From NCBI GenBank assembly GCA_021796835.1, contig JAKABO010000005.1, forward strand, positions 1 to 64,000: DNA of 64,000 nucleotides, read 5' to 3'. The translations under genes and the position numbers were made by a program. This DNA is from Pseudomonadota bacterium. GTDB taxonomy: Bacteria; Pseudomonadota; Gammaproteobacteria; Burkholderiales; Ferrovaceae. The notes beneath the pieces were generated by a model. That model was not told the DNA's origin and made no database searches. It saw nothing but the letters and a program-made list of their open reading frames with translations. This document shows, piece after piece, positions 25,544 through 35,356 of the stretch. Numbering within the stretch: the first letter of the stretch is position 1; every line of letters starts with the position of its first letter.

Positions 25544-26670
25544 AGGAATTGAGTTATTGCGATCTGGTGGCGGACCATGTGCGTCATCTGGCTCCCTACC
25601 AACCCGGTAAACCCATGGCGGAACTGGAACGGGAATTGGGTTTGACTTCCATCATCAAACTGGCCTCCAACGAAAATCCTCTGGGCCCCAGCCCCCACGC
25701 CCTCGAGGCTATCGCTGCGCTGAAAGGGGAATTGGCGCTCTATCCGGATGGCAATGGCTTCGAACTCAAAAATGCCTTGAGTGCGCACTACGCCCTCGAT
25801 CTTGACCATTTCGTTCTGGGTAACGGGTCCAACGATATCCTGGATCTGGTGGCACGCACCTTTCTCGGGCCGGGCACCTCGGCGGTTTATGCCCAATATG
25901 GATTTGCCGTTTATCCCATTGCAACCCAGACCATGGGGGCACGGGGCATCGAGGTCCCCGCGCTCCAGTTCGGACATGACCTGCCAGCCATGATTCGGGC
26001 CATTGCTCCAGATACCCGGGTCCTGTTCATCGCCAATCCCAACAATCCTACGGGCACCTTCCTGCCCGGCGATGACCTCCGGGCAGGATTGCGCCAGATT
26101 CCGTCCGAAGTCGTGGTGGTACTCGACGAAGCCTATACCGAATATTTGTCGGAAGATCAGCGCTACGATCCGGTCGCCTGGTTGGATGAATTTCCGAACC
26201 TGCTGATCTGCCGAACCTTTTCAAAGGCCTATGGATTGGCTGGGCTGAGAGTGGGCTTCGGGATGGGACACCCCCAATTGATCGCCCTGCTCAACCGGAT
26301 ACGCCAACCTTTCAATGTGTCTGTGCCGGGTTTGCGCGCGGCCAGCGCGGCGTTGGGGGACCGGGAATTTCTGGAACGCACACGGGCCCTGAATGCGCAG
26401 GGGCGACGCTTTCTGGAAACCGCCTTTGACTCTCTTGGGTTGTCCTGCCTGCCTTCTTTTGGCAATTTCATGACGGTGGCGGTGGGACAGGGCAGAAAAA
26501 TCTATGACCAGTTGCTCCGCCAGGGGGTCATCGTTCGCCCCCTGGATGCCTACGGGTTACCCCAACATTTGCGCGTGAGCATCGGCACACAATCCGAGAA
26601 CCGGCGTTTCGTCGAAGCACTCACACAATCACTGGCTGTCCGGACTCCGGTCTCGGCCGTGGTCGTGTGA
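25540..26670 (+). CDS. hisC: Histidinol-phosphate/aromatic aminotransferase
   Basis: A 376-residue class I/II PLP aminotransferase of the HisC family. IIKLASNENPLGPSP near residue 40, FIANPNNPTGTF near 165, LDEAYTEYL and the PLP lysine in RTFSKAYGLAGLRVGF near 230 are diagnostic. Its place between pheA and tyrA suggests it also, or mainly, transaminates phenylpyruvate and 4-hydroxyphenylpyruvate; the dual HisC2-type role is inferred from context. Start ATG 25540 overlaps the pheA stop (ATGA). A second hisC in a histidine operon elsewhere would support the aromatic role. Confidence 0.9.
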   Translation: MKELSYCDLVADHVRHLAPYQPGKPMAELERELGLTSIIKLASNENPLGPSPHALEAIAALKGELALYPDGNGFELKNALSAHYALDLDHFVLGNGSNDILDLVARTFLGPGTSAVYAQYGFAVYPIATQTMGARGIEVPALQFGHDLPAMIRAIAPDTRVLFIANPNNPTGTFLPGDDLRAGLRQIPSEVVVVLDEAYTEYLSEDQRYDPVAWLDEFPNLLICRTFSKAYGLAGLRVGFGMGHPQLIALLNRIRQPFNVSVPGLRAASAALGDREFLERTRALNAQGRRFLETAFDSLGLSCLPSFGNFMTVAVGQGRKIYDQLLRQGVIVRPLDAYGLPQHLRVSIGTQSENRRFVEALTQSLAVRTPVSAVVV

Positions 26671-27554
26671 GCGTGGACATGGTCTCCAAAACTCCCCGGC
26701 GTCTGGCCATTCTCGGGGTTGGACTGATGGGCGGTTCCTTTGCCCTGGCCCTGCGTCGGGTAGTCCCGCACATGCATATTGCCGGTTACGATCGAGACGA
26801 GGTGAATCTGGCGGCCGCCCGACAATTGGGCGTGATCGATCAGGGCAGCATGGACCTGGCGAGCGTGGTTCGGGAGGCGGACATGGTGCTGATGGCGGTA
26901 CCGGTGGGGCAGATGCCGGAACTGTTTGAACTCATGGCGCCCCACCTCAATCCGGTGGCTGTGGTGACGGATGTGGGCAGCACCAAAGCCAGTCTGGTGG
27001 AAGCCGCCCGGAGATCTCTGGGACCAGCCGTGGTCCGGTTCGTTCCGGGACACCCCATTGCGGGGGCGGAATTGAGTGGCGTACGCGCCGCTCAGGAAGG
27101 GCTGTTTCAGGGTCGCACCGTGGTTCTGACCCCGCTCGAGGAAACCTTGCCCCATCCCCTGGCCTGGGTGCGGTCCTGCTGGGAAGCGTGCGGTGCCCGG
27201 GTGGAATGTCAGACCGTGGCCCGACATGATGAAATTTTTGGGATCGTCAGCCATTTGCCGCATCTGTTGAGTTTTGCGCTCGTTTACGAGATTGCCCGGC
27301 GTCCGGATGCGGCCACCCTGTTTCGCTTCGCCGCCAGCGGATTTCGCGACTTTACCCGGATCGCGGGCAGCAATGCGGAAATGTGGCGTGACATCAGCCT
27401 GGCCAATCGGGAGGTTCTCAAGGAGGAATTGTCCCGTTATCGGGATCAACTCGACCAACTCATGGCATGGCTGGACACCTCAGACGGTGCGGCCCTGGAG
27501 GATTTCATGCAACAGGCCCGCACGGCACGACGACAATGGCAGGAAGGATCATGA
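26667..27554 (+). CDS. tyrA: Prephenate/arogenate dehydrogenase
   Basis: A 295-residue NAD(P)-dependent enzyme leading to tyrosine. The Rossmann motif LAILGVGLMGGSFALALRR lies near residues 12-30. VTDVGSTKASLVEAA, GHPIAGAELSGV with the substrate-binding His, and HLPHLLSFAL follow. It lacks a fused chorismate mutase, the monofunctional (cyclohexadienyl dehydrogenase) form common in Betaproteobacteria. The GTG at 26667 overlaps the hisC stop; ATG 26679 would also fit. aroA overlaps its end by ATGA. Confidence 0.92.
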   Translation: MSVDMVSKTPRRLAILGVGLMGGSFALALRRVVPHMHIAGYDRDEVNLAAARQLGVIDQGSMDLASVVREADMVLMAVPVGQMPELFELMAPHLNPVAVVTDVGSTKASLVEAARRSLGPAVVRFVPGHPIAGAELSGVRAAQEGLFQGRTVVLTPLEETLPHPLAWVRSCWEACGARVECQTVARHDEIFGIVSHLPHLLSFALVYEIARRPDAATLFRFAASGFRDFTRIAGSNAEMWRDISLANREVLKEELSRYRDQLDQLMAWLDTSDGAALEDFMQQARTARRQWQEGS

Positions 27555-28876
27555 ACGAGGTGAACGGTACCATGCAGGTTTATCATGCTGCGCCTGGGGG
27601 GAAGTTGACGGGAACGATTCAGGTTCCGGGCGACAAGTCCATTTCGCACCGAAGCATCATGCTGGGTGCTTTGGCCGAAGGGGTCACGGAGGTTACGGGG
27701 TTTCTGGAAGGGGAGGATGCTCTGGCGACCATGAACGTCTTTCGCGCGCTGGGTGTGCGGATCGAAGGACCGGAACAGGGAAAGGTCACCATTCACGGGG
27801 TGGGGCTGCATGGCCTCAAGGTTCCCGCCATGGCCCTGGATTGCGGCAATTCGGGTACCTCCATGCGACTTCTGGCGGGCTTGCTGGCTGCCCAGCCCTT
27901 TGATTGCACTTTGACGGGGGATGCCAGTCTGAGCCAGCGTCCCATGGCGCGGGTGGCGGATCCACTGCGTTTGATGGGCGCGCGGCTGGACACAGCGGCC
28001 GGAGGACGGCCTCCCCTGAAAATCCATGGGACTCCGGAACTGCACGGTTTGACCTATACACTTCCCATGGCCAGTGCCCAGGTCAAATCAGCCTTGCTTC
28101 TGGCAGGTCTGTACGCTCAGGGTGAAACGGTGGTTACCGAGCCCGAGGTTACCCGTGACCATACGGAACGCATGTTCGAAGGTTTCGGGGTGCCCGTCCG
28201 ACGGGAGGGGCGGACCGTTCGCGTGACGGGTGGCCATGCGTTGCATGCCACGCCCATTGAAGTGCCCGGGGACATTTCTTCGGCTGCCTTCTTTCTGGTG
28301 GGGGCTTGCATTGCCCCGGGGTCTGATCTTCGTTTGCAGCGTGTGGGGGTGAATCCTACCCGGACAGGGGTTCTTGATATTCTGCGTCTGATGGGGGCGA
28401 ATCTGGAGGTCGAGCGTACCTGGATTGCGGGTGGCGAGCCCCTGGCAGATGTGCGGGTGCGTGCCGCACCCTTGCGAGGCATCACCATTCCTCTCGAACT
28501 GGTTCCCCTGGCCATCGATGAATTTCCTGCGTTGTTCATCGCAGCGGCCTGTGCCGAGGGGCGCACTCTATTGAGGGGGGCCGCTGAATTACGGGTCAAG
28601 GAAAGCGATCGCATTCAGGTTATGGCAGAGGGCCTGAAGGCATTGGGGGTTTCCACGGAAGTTCTGCCCGATGGTTTGGTCATCGAAGGGGGGCAAGGGT
28701 TTGGTGGGGGCACGGTGGAGAGCCGCGGGGATCATCGGATCGCCATGAGTTTCGCCATGGCGGCATTGCGTGCCGAAGGACCCATCGAAATCCGGGATTG
28801 TGCCAATGTGGCGACTTCCTTTCCTGGTTTCGTATCCCTGGCGCGCGCGGTGGGACTGAATCTGACCGTCTCATGA
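27551..28876 (+). CDS. aroA: 3-phosphoshikimate 1-carboxyvinyltransferase (EPSP synthase)
   Basis: A 441-residue EPSP synthase, the sixth shikimate-pathway step and target of glyphosate. PGDKSISHRSIMLGALAEG lies near residue 25. LDCGNSGTSMRLLAGLL lies near 97, with Gly in GNSGT, and RVKESDRI near 350 with DHRIAMSFAMAAL near 395. ATG 27551 overlaps the tyrA stop (ATGA) and has GGAAGG 5 nt before it; ATG 27572 is a possible internal start closer to the shortest family members. cmk overlaps its end by ATGA. Confidence 0.95.
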   Translation: MNEVNGTMQVYHAAPGGKLTGTIQVPGDKSISHRSIMLGALAEGVTEVTGFLEGEDALATMNVFRALGVRIEGPEQGKVTIHGVGLHGLKVPAMALDCGNSGTSMRLLAGLLAAQPFDCTLTGDASLSQRPMARVADPLRLMGARLDTAAGGRPPLKIHGTPELHGLTYTLPMASAQVKSALLLAGLYAQGETVVTEPEVTRDHTERMFEGFGVPVRREGRTVRVTGGHALHATPIEVPGDISSAAFFLVGACIAPGSDLRLQRVGVNPTRTGVLDILRLMGANLEVERTWIAGGEPLADVRVRAAPLRGITIPLELVPLAIDEFPALFIAAACAEGRTLLRGAAELRVKESDRIQVMAEGLKALGVSTEVLPDGLVIEGGQGFGGGTVESRGDHRIAMSFAMAALRAEGPIEIRDCANVATSFPGFVSLARAVGLNLTVS

Positions 28877-29535
28877 TTCCCGTCATCACGATCGATGGAC
28901 CTTCCGCATCAGGGAAAGGAACCGTTGCCCAATGCGTGGCCCAACGACTGGGCTTCCACTATCTGGACAGCGGTGCCTTGTACCGGCTGACGGCATTGGC
29001 GGCTGCACGCCAGGGATTGGCGGGCGCAAGCGAAGAAGTTGTGGGTCGGCTGGCTGCCCAACTGCCGGTGGCGTTCGTCGGAAACGACATTTACCTGGCA
29101 GGGGACGTGGTGACCGAGGCGATTCGAACGGAAGAGTGTGGCCGCCTGGCTTCCCGGCTGTCAGCCTTTCCGGCGGTACGGTCTGCCTTGCTGGAACGAC
29201 AGCGGAACTTTTTGTGTTTGCCCGGACTGGTTGCCGATGGGCGGGATATGGGGTCTGTGGTATTTCCCCAGGCCTTGCTCAAGGTTTTTTTGACGGCAAC
29301 GCCGGAAGTACGCGCCCAACGACGATTTAACCAGTTGATCAGTAAAGGAGTTGATGTCATAATAGCGGACGTTGTGCGTGATTTGCGGGACCGTGATGAA
29401 CGGGATCGCACGCGGGCAGTGGCGCCTCTGGACCCCGCGGGGGCCCTGACTCTCGATACATCGGCGTTAAGTATCGATCAGGCGGTGGCGCAAATTCTGG
29501 CCTGGTATTCTGTGAATGCCCGGCATGAGGGGTAG
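28873..29535 (+). CDS. cmk: Cytidylate kinase
   Basis: A 220-residue kinase phosphorylating CMP and dCMP with ATP. The P-loop GPSASGKGT is at residues 9-17. LGFHYLDSGALYRLTALAA follows, then VADGRDMGSVVFP near 120 and RDERDRTRAVAPL near 180, the lid and substrate contacts of the Cmk type. ATG 28873 overlaps the aroA stop. The aroA-cmk-rpsA order is conserved across proteobacteria. It ends 120 bp before rpsA, a gap that carries the likely rpsA promoter and leader. Confidence 0.95.
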   Translation: MIPVITIDGPSASGKGTVAQCVAQRLGFHYLDSGALYRLTALAAARQGLAGASEEVVGRLAAQLPVAFVGNDIYLAGDVVTEAIRTEECGRLASRLSAFPAVRSALLERQRNFLCLPGLVADGRDMGSVVFPQALLKVFLTATPEVRAQRRFNQLISKGVDVIIADVVRDLRDRDERDRTRAVAPLDPAGALTLDTSALSIDQAVAQILAWYSVNARHEG

Positions 29536-29594
29536 TTGTACAAAGGGTTTTCTTTTCCACGGCGGGTGTTCCGCGCTTCCGGAAAGTGGAGAGG

Positions 29595-29621
29595 TTGTAC
29601 GGCTACAAATCCAAATATAAA
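29595..29621 (+). promoter_or_regulatory. Candidate rpsA promoter in the cmk-rpsA gap
   Basis: TTGTAC (29595-29600) and TATAAA (29616-29621) are separated by 15 bp, shorter than ideal. Transcription would start about 28 bp before the rpsA ATG. A short hairpin, CCTAC/GTAGG (29633-29648), follows in the leader, where autoregulation by S1 could act. Modest evidence only. Confidence 0.35.
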
Positions 29622-29655
29622 CCCTACGGATGCGGTAGGCTGATCTCAAGGTCCA

Positions 29656-31374
29656 ATGAACATGAACATGACGTCCCAAGTGGAATCCTCCGAAAGTTTT
29701 GCCAGTCTCTTTGAAGAAAGTCTGACACACCAGGAAATGCGTTCCGGTGAAGTCATCACGGCTGAAGTGGTGAGCATCGACGCCAATACCGTGGTGGTCA
29801 ATGCCGGTTTGAAGTCGGAAAGTTTGATCCCCATTGAAGAATTCAAGAATGACCGAGGTGAACTGGAAGTTCAGGTCGGTGATTTCGTCAAGGTCGCCAT
29901 CGACGCTCTCGAAGACGGTTATGGATCCACTCGCCTCTCCCGCGAGAAGGCCAAACGACTGGCAGCCTGGCTCGATCTCGATGACGCCCTGGCACAAGGC
30001 GCCCTGGTTTCGGGGATGGTGACGGGCAAGGTCAAGGGTGGGTTGACGGTGATGGTGAATGGCATCCGTGCCTTTCTGCCGGGATCCCTGGTGGATATTC
30101 GTCCCGTCAAGGACACCACCCCTTATGAAGGCAAGGAGATGGAATTCAAGGTCATCAAACTTGACCGTAAACGCAACAATGTGGTGGTTTCCCGCCGTGC
30201 CGTGATGGAAGCCTCACAAGGCGCCGATCGTCAAAGTTTGCTGGATACCCTGAAAGAAGGGTCCATCGTGCGCGGTCTGGTGAAAAACATCACCGACTAT
30301 GGCGCGTTTGTGGACCTGGGGGGGATCGATGGCTTGCTGCACATTACCGATCTGGCCTGGCGGCGCGTCAAGCATCCTTCCGAGGTGTTGGCGGTGGGAG
30401 ATGAAGTCGAGGCCAAAGTCCTCAAGTTCGATCAGGAAAAGAACCGGGTTTCCCTGGGGCTCAAGCAACTGGGTGAAGACCCCTGGGTTGGCCTGAGCCG
30501 TCGTTATCCCGAACGTACCCGTCTGTTTGGGAAGGTAACCAACCTGACCGATTATGGCGCTTTCGTTGAAATCGAACAAGGGATCGAAGGGTTGGTGCAC
30601 GTATCCGAAATGGACTGGACCAACAAGAATGTTCATCCATCCAAGGTGGTTCAACTGGGCGATGAAGTCGAAGTCATGATTCTGGAAATCGATGAAGAAC
30701 GCCGGCGGATTTCCCTGGGCATGAAGCAATGTCGTGCCAATCCCTGGGAAGACTTTGCCATGAACCACAACAAGAATGACCGGGTTCGTGGGCAAATCAA
30801 GTCGATTACCGATTTTGGCGTGTTCATCGGCTTGCCGGGCGGCATCGATGGACTGGTCCATCTCTCCGACCTGTCCTGGAACCAAACCGGGGAAGAGGCC
30901 GTTCATAACTACCGCAAGGGTGATGAAGTCGAAGCCATGGTTCTGTCCATCGACGTGGATCGCGAAAGAATCTCTCTTGGAATCAAGCAGTTGTCCGGTG
31001 ATCCTTTCGGTAATTTCTCAGCATCCAATGACAAGGGAACCCTGGTCAAGGGCAAGGTCAAATCGGTGGATGCCAAGGGTGCCGTGATCGATCTCGGCGA
31101 CGAGATCGAAGGGTATCTTCGGGCTTCCGAAGTCTCCCGTGAACGGGTGGAAGATCTGCGCAGTCTGCTCAGCGAGGGAGACAGCGTGGAAGCCGTGATT
31201 CTCAATGTGGACCGCAAGAATCGTTCCATCAATCTGTCCATCAAGGCGCGTGATGCCGTGGAAGAAAACGCGGCTCTGCAGCGCCTGGCATCAGAAAGCC
31301 CGGTCAATGCGGGGACCACCAGTCTGGGTGCCCTGCTGAAGGCCAAATTGTCCAACCCGGACAACGCAAACTGA
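29656..31374 (+). CDS. rpsA: 30S ribosomal protein S1
   Basis: A 572-residue ribosomal protein that recruits mRNA to the 30S subunit. Six S1 (OB-fold) repeats are visible: the first two, for ribosome docking, about 35-175; four RNA-binding repeats, including [60 protein letters not shown] and the last with [20 protein letters not shown]. The length matches the full six-domain proteobacterial type (E. coli 557). The N-terminus has three close Met codons, and ATG 29656 follows AAGG at good spacing. ihfB follows after 13 bp. Confidence 0.96.
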   Translation: MNMNMTSQVESSESFASLFEESLTHQEMRSGEVITAEVVSIDANTVVVNAGLKSESLIPIEEFKNDRGELEVQVGDFVKVAIDALEDGYGSTRLSREKAKRLAAWLDLDDALAQGALVSGMVTGKVKGGLTVMVNGIRAFLPGSLVDIRPVKDTTPYEGKEMEFKVIKLDRKRNNVVVSRRAVMEASQGADRQSLLDTLKEGSIVRGLVKNITDYGAFVDLGGIDGLLHITDLAWRRVKHPSEVLAVGDEVEAKVLKFDQEKNRVSLGLKQLGEDPWVGLSRRYPERTRLFGKVTNLTDYGAFVEIEQGIEGLVHVSEMDWTNKNVHPSKVVQLGDEVEVMILEIDEERRRISLGMKQCRANPWEDFAMNHNKNDRVRGQIKSITDFGVFIGLPGGIDGLVHLSDLSWNQTGEEAVHNYRKGDEVEAMVLSIDVDRERISLGIKQLSGDPFGNFSASNDKGTLVKGKVKSVDAKGAVIDLGDEIEGYLRASEVSRERVEDLRSLLSEGDSVEAVILNVDRKNRSINLSIKARDAVEENAALQRLASESPVNAGTTSLGALLKAKLSNPDNAN

Positions 31375-31387
31375 GGGACGGGACGAT

Positions 31388-31693
31388 ATGACCAAATCGG
31401 AACTGATCGATCTGCTGGCCAGTCACTATCCACAATTGGTGGCCCGGGACGCGGAGATGGCGGTGAAGACCCTGCTGGACTCCATGGGTCAATGTTTGAT
31501 GGAAGGGCAGCGTATCGAGATTCGTGGGTTTGGCAGTTTTGGTTTGAATCATCGTCCCGCTCGTCAGGGCAGGAACCCAAAAACCGGAGAAAAGGTGCAC
31601 GTTCCCGAAAAGTTCGTGCCCCATTTCAAACCGGGCAAGGAATTGCGTGACCGGGTCGATCTCACGGCAAGCACCAAACCAGTGGGTGATTGA
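31388..31693 (+). CDS. ihfB: Integration host factor subunit beta
   Basis: A 101-residue DNA-bending protein; IhfA/IhfB heterodimers shape promoters, replication origins and att sites. The HU/IHF fold is clear: [11 protein letters not shown] at the start, [20 protein letters not shown] for the beta arms, [20 protein letters not shown] with the DNA-intercalating proline region, and [10 protein letters not shown]. The rpsA-ihfB pair is conserved. A strong terminator stands 48 bp downstream. Its presence matters for the integrase at the left edge, since P4/lambda-type recombination often needs IHF. Confidence 0.95.
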   Translation: MTKSELIDLLASHYPQLVARDAEMAVKTLLDSMGQCLMEGQRIEIRGFGSFGLNHRPARQGRNPKTGEKVHVPEKFVPHFKPGKELRDRVDLTASTKPVGD

Positions 31694-31740
31694 GCGCAGA
31701 AACCGGACGGTCGTTCCGGCATGTCTGCAAGACATCGAAG

Positions 31741-31779
31741 GCGGGGTGAGGGTTAAAATCTTTCATCCCGCTTTTTTTT
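31741..31779 (+). terminator. Rho-independent terminator after ihfB
   Basis: A 9-bp stem, GCGGGGTGA (31741-31749) with TCATCCCGC (31763-31771, one G-U pair), is followed by eight T residues (31772-31779). It ends the aro-cmk-rpsA-ihfB transcription unit ahead of lapA. Confidence 0.85.
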
Positions 31780-31802
31780 GGGCTGAAGAAGGGGTGTGAA
31801 CC

Positions 31803-32084
31803 ATGAACACGTTACGCTGGCTGATCAGAATATTTCTGTTTGTGTTGCTCCTGGGGTTTTGCCTCAAGAACATCACACCTGTGACGGTGAATTTCCTGTT
31901 CGGTTTGCAATGGCATGCCCCCTTGATCATTGTCTTGTTTCTGGCGGTATGCGGCGGGGCTTTGCTGGGATTGTTGGCCACGACCCGGGTCTGGTGGCGC
32001 TTGCGGCGTGAACTGGCTCGCTTGCGTCGTTCGGGTTCCTCGACGAAGGGGATTCCAGTGCCTTCCGAGCCTCCCCGGGACTGA
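31803..32084 (+). CDS. lapA: LapA-family membrane protein (lipopolysaccharide assembly)
   Basis: A 93-residue inner-membrane protein with two TM segments (LIRIFLFVLLLGFCLKNI and LIIVLFLAVCGGALLGLLA) and a basic C-terminal tail, WWRLRRELARLRR. Gene order lapA-lapB downstream of ihfB and size match E. coli LapA (YciS), a partner of LapB in controlling LpxC turnover. AAGGGG lies about 10 nt upstream of the ATG. lapB follows after 45 bp. Confidence 0.87.
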   Translation: MNTLRWLIRIFLFVLLLGFCLKNITPVTVNFLFGLQWHAPLIIVLFLAVCGGALLGLLATTRVWWRLRRELARLRRSGSSTKGIPVPSEPPRD

Positions 32085-32129
32085 AGGGCCCTATCGGTTT
32101 CCATTCAAAAAAGGTATCATCACCCCCCT

Positions 32130-33314
32130 ATGGATTTTCAAGTTTACTGGTTACTCGCGCTCCCGGTTTTTTTCGGTTTGGGTTGGCTTGCTGCCCGCGT
32201 CGATATTCGTCATTTGCTCACCGAGTCGCGGGCCTTGCCAGCCTCCTATTTCAAGGGACTCAACCTGCTGCTCAACGAGCAGCCGGACAAGGCGATTGAA
32301 TCCTTCATCGAAGTGGCCAGAGCGGAGCAACAGACCGTCGAGTTGCAATTTGCGTTGGGGGGGCTGTTTCGCCGGCGCGGGGAAGTGGATCGTGCAACGC
32401 GTATGCATCAGAATCTGGTGGAACGTACAGACCTCGGCCCCCAGCAACGGACGGAAGCACTCTATGAACTGGCCCTGGATTTTCTCAAGGCGGGGTTGCT
32501 GGATCGGGCAGAGCCTTTGTTCGAGAAACTGAAAGACTCCGACTATGAAGAACCGGCACTGCATCATCTGTTGGACATCCATGTCACGGAAAAAGACTGG
32601 ACCCGGGCCATTCAGGTGGCGCGGGTTCTGGAGCAGAAAACCGGGGAAGACCGACGCGGGGACATGGCCAACTTTTATTGCGAATTGGCGATCCTGGCGC
32701 ATACCCGCTCCCAGTTCGAGGAAGCCCTGGATTTTCTGAGACAGGCTCTGGAAACGCAACGCAATTGTGTACGCGCTTATGTGCTGCGCGGGGAATGGGC
32801 CTTCAAGGCGGGGCAGGTCGAGGAAGCTTGTGCCCAGTGGCAGGAATTGGAGCAAAGGGACCCGGATTATCTGTTCCTGGTGGCGCGCCCCCTGAGTGAT
32901 GCATTGCGTCAACTGGGACGGGTCAACGAGGCCGTGACCTTGATGCAGGGATGGATGGAACGTTACCCCAATCTCGATCTGCTGAGCCTGGCGTTTCAGT
33001 TGACCCTGGAAGTTCGTGGGGTGGAAGAGGCCTTGCGTCTGGTGCGCGCGGAATTGGAACGTCGCCCCACGCTGGGAAATCTGGACCGCTTTCTGGAGGC
33101 CCAATTGGTGGGTGTGGCGCCCGAATTGCGGGCCGAGGTTCAACGCATGCGTGATATCGTGCATGGACATTATGAGCGGCTGGCTTTTTACCAATGCCGC
33201 CACTGCGGATTCAAGGCCCGAACCTTCCATTGGCATTGCCCCGCCTGCGGTAACTGGGACTCCTATCCGCCCCGCCGTCAGGTCGAAACCGAAGGCGGCG
33301 CTGCCCCCCGTTAA
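32130..33314 (+). CDS. lapB: Lipopolysaccharide assembly protein LapB
   Basis: A 394-residue membrane-anchored TPR protein that, with FtsH, sets LpxC levels and so LPS synthesis. One N-terminal TM segment (WLLALPVFFGLGWLAARV) is followed by TPR repeats from about residue 50 to 330. A rubredoxin-like zinc/iron site closes the protein, CRHCGFKARTFHWHCPACGN (two CxxC pairs). E. coli LapB (YciM) is 389 aa with the same layout. The downstream pyrF starts 15 bp later, as in other proteobacteria. Confidence 0.93.
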   Translation: MDFQVYWLLALPVFFGLGWLAARVDIRHLLTESRALPASYFKGLNLLLNEQPDKAIESFIEVARAEQQTVELQFALGGLFRRRGEVDRATRMHQNLVERTDLGPQQRTEALYELALDFLKAGLLDRAEPLFEKLKDSDYEEPALHHLLDIHVTEKDWTRAIQVARVLEQKTGEDRRGDMANFYCELAILAHTRSQFEEALDFLRQALETQRNCVRAYVLRGEWAFKAGQVEEACAQWQELEQRDPDYLFLVARPLSDALRQLGRVNEAVTLMQGWMERYPNLDLLSLAFQLTLEVRGVEEALRLVRAELERRPTLGNLDRFLEAQLVGVAPELRAEVQRMRDIVHGHYERLAFYQCRHCGFKARTFHWHCPACGNWDSYPPRRQVETEGGAAPR

Positions 33315-33329
33315 TCCAAGGACAATGGT

Positions 33330-34037
33330 ATGAATTCTCCCCTGATTCTGGCGCTGGACTTTTCCACGGAACGCGAGGTCTGGACCCTGGTGGATCAACT
33401 GGAGCCCGGGATTTGCCGGCTCAAGGTGGGCAAGGAATTATTTACGGCCTGCGGCCCGTCCCTGGTGCGTGCCCTGGTCGCACGGGGGTTCGATGTTTTT
33501 CTGGATCTCAAGTATCACGACATTCCCCATACGGTGGCCCAGGCCTGTCGGGCTGCTGCAGATCTGGGGGTGTGGATGGTGGATGTCCATGCCAGTGGGG
33601 GAGGGGGCATGCTGGAAGCGGCAAGGCACGCTCTCGAACCTTATCCCCGCCGCCCTCTGTTGATTGCCATCACGATCCTGACCAGTCTTCAGGACGACGA
33701 TCTGGTGGCATTGGGATTCGGTTGCCCTGTGACCGAGGCCGTGCAACGCCTGGCCCGCTTGGCGGAGGCCCACGGTCTGGATGGCGTGGTCTGTTCGGCT
33801 CGGGAAGCGCCTCTTCTGCGTGCTCAGGTCGCTGCTTCCTTTCGCCTGGTTACCCCGGGCATTCGGTTGCCCGAGGATGAGCGAGACGATCAGAAACGGG
33901 TGGTTACTCCTGTCAAGGCGCTGCAGGATGGCTCTGATTATCTGGTGGTCGGTCGTTCCATTACCCGCAGCGAGGATCCCATGAAGGCCTTGGCACAATT
34001 CAATTCCCTGATTTCAGGGGCAAGGAGCGCAGTATGA
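33330..34037 (+). CDS. pyrF: Orotidine 5'-phosphate decarboxylase
   Basis: A 235-residue enzyme for the last step of UMP synthesis. The catalytic DxKxxDxx array is [16 protein letters not shown] near residue 58. [12 protein letters not shown] at the N-terminus and [19 protein letters not shown] near 175, the phosphate-binding region, are typical of the short bacterial group. [15 protein letters not shown] completes the site. It overlaps ugd by ATGA at 34034. Confidence 0.95.
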   Translation: MNSPLILALDFSTEREVWTLVDQLEPGICRLKVGKELFTACGPSLVRALVARGFDVFLDLKYHDIPHTVAQACRAAADLGVWMVDVHASGGGGMLEAARHALEPYPRRPLLIAITILTSLQDDDLVALGFGCPVTEAVQRLARLAEAHGLDGVVCSAREAPLLRAQVAASFRLVTPGIRLPEDERDDQKRVVTPVKALQDGSDYLVVGRSITRSEDPMKALAQFNSLISGARSAV

Positions 34038-35356
34038 AAATTTCCGTGATCGGCACAGGATATGTGGGATTGGTCAGTGGCGCGTGTCTGGCCGAGATGG
34101 GGAATCATGTCTTGTGTCTGGACGTGGATCCGCGCAAGATCGAGATTTTGCGTGCGGGCAGCATTCCCATCTACGAACCTGGCCTGGAAGCCATGGTTCA
34201 GCGCAATGTGGCGGCAGGACGGTTATCCTTCACGACAGATGTCCAGAAAAGCGTGGAATACGGCTTGATTCAGTTCATTGCCGTGGGTACCCCGCCGGAT
34301 GAAGATGGTTCGGCAGATCTTTCCCACGTGGTGGCGGCGGCCCGCACCATCGGTCAATACATGAATGGTCGCAAAGTGGTGGTGGATAAGTCCACGGTGC
34401 CGGTTGGCACAGCAGAAAAGGTCAGCACCGCCATTGCGGAAGAGTTGCGCCAGCGCGGCGTGGAGATTCCCTATTGCGTGGTTTCCAATCCGGAATTCCT
34501 CAAGGAGGGGGCTGCAGTGGAAGATTTCATGCGCCCCGACCGGATCGTGGTGGGGGCCGATGATGCCTTTGGTATCGAGACCATGCGCGCGCTTTACGCC
34601 CCCTTCCAGCGCAATCATGACAAATTGATCCTGATGGATGTCAAATCTGCCGAATTGACCAAATATGCGGCCAATGCCATGCTGGCCACGCGTATTTCCT
34701 TCATGAACGAACTGGCCCTGCTGGCCGAGCGTCTGGGTGCGGACATCGAGCGGGTCCGCCAGGGAATAGGTTCCGATCCGCGCATTGGTTACCAGTTTCT
34801 CTATCCGGGCTGCGGTTACGGGGGCTCCTGTTTTCCCAAGGATGTTCAGGCGCTGCAACGGACGGCCACGGAAAATGGTCTGGATCTGCGCATTCTGGAA
34901 GCGGTGGAAACCGTCAACGAGCGTCAGAAAGCGGTGTTGCTGGACAAGATCGAGGCCCATTTCGGGGAAGATCTGGAAGGAAAATGCTTTGCCCTGTGGG
35001 GACTGGCCTTCAAACCCAATACCGACGACATGCGGGAAGCGCCTGCACGGGTCCTGATCGAGGGACTGCTGCAGCGGGGGGCGACCCTGCGGGCCTTCGA
35101 TCCGGTAGCCATGGAAGAAGCCCGTCATATTTTCGGGCAGCGGTCGGGCCTGTCCTTTGTGGAGAGCGCTGAAGAGGCCGTGGAAGGGGCCGATGCGCTG
35201 GTGGTGGTAACGGAATGGCAGGTTTTTCGCAGTCCGGACTTCGAGCACATGGCTCGATCCTTGCGTGCCCAGGTCATTTTTGATGGGCGCAACCTGTACG
35301 AGCCTCATCTGGTCAGGGCAGCGGGTCTTACCTATCATGGTATCGGGAGGTTGTGA
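34034..35356 (+). CDS. ugd: UDP-glucose 6-dehydrogenase
   Basis: A 440-residue NAD-dependent enzyme oxidising UDP-glucose to UDP-glucuronate for LPS or exopolysaccharide. The Rossmann motif is [17 protein letters not shown] at residues 5-21. The catalytic Cys is in [14 protein letters not shown] near 255-268, with the essential Lys in the sugar-binding region. [15 protein letters not shown] near 330 marks the C-terminal UDP-binding domain. Start ATG 34034 overlaps pyrF by ATGA. It is directly followed by the heptose kinase gene, so it probably belongs to an LPS-core operon. Confidence 0.95.
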   Translation: MKISVIGTGYVGLVSGACLAEMGNHVLCLDVDPRKIEILRAGSIPIYEPGLEAMVQRNVAAGRLSFTTDVQKSVEYGLIQFIAVGTPPDEDGSADLSHVVAAARTIGQYMNGRKVVVDKSTVPVGTAEKVSTAIAEELRQRGVEIPYCVVSNPEFLKEGAAVEDFMRPDRIVVGADDAFGIETMRALYAPFQRNHDKLILMDVKSAELTKYAANAMLATRISFMNELALLAERLGADIERVRQGIGSDPRIGYQFLYPGCGYGGSCFPKDVQALQRTATENGLDLRILEAVETVNERQKAVLLDKIEAHFGEDLEGKCFALWGLAFKPNTDDMREAPARVLIEGLLQRGATLRAFDPVAMEEARHIFGQRSGLSFVESAEEAVEGADALVVVTEWQVFRSPDFEHMARSLRAQVIFDGRNLYEPHLVRAAGLTYHGIGRL

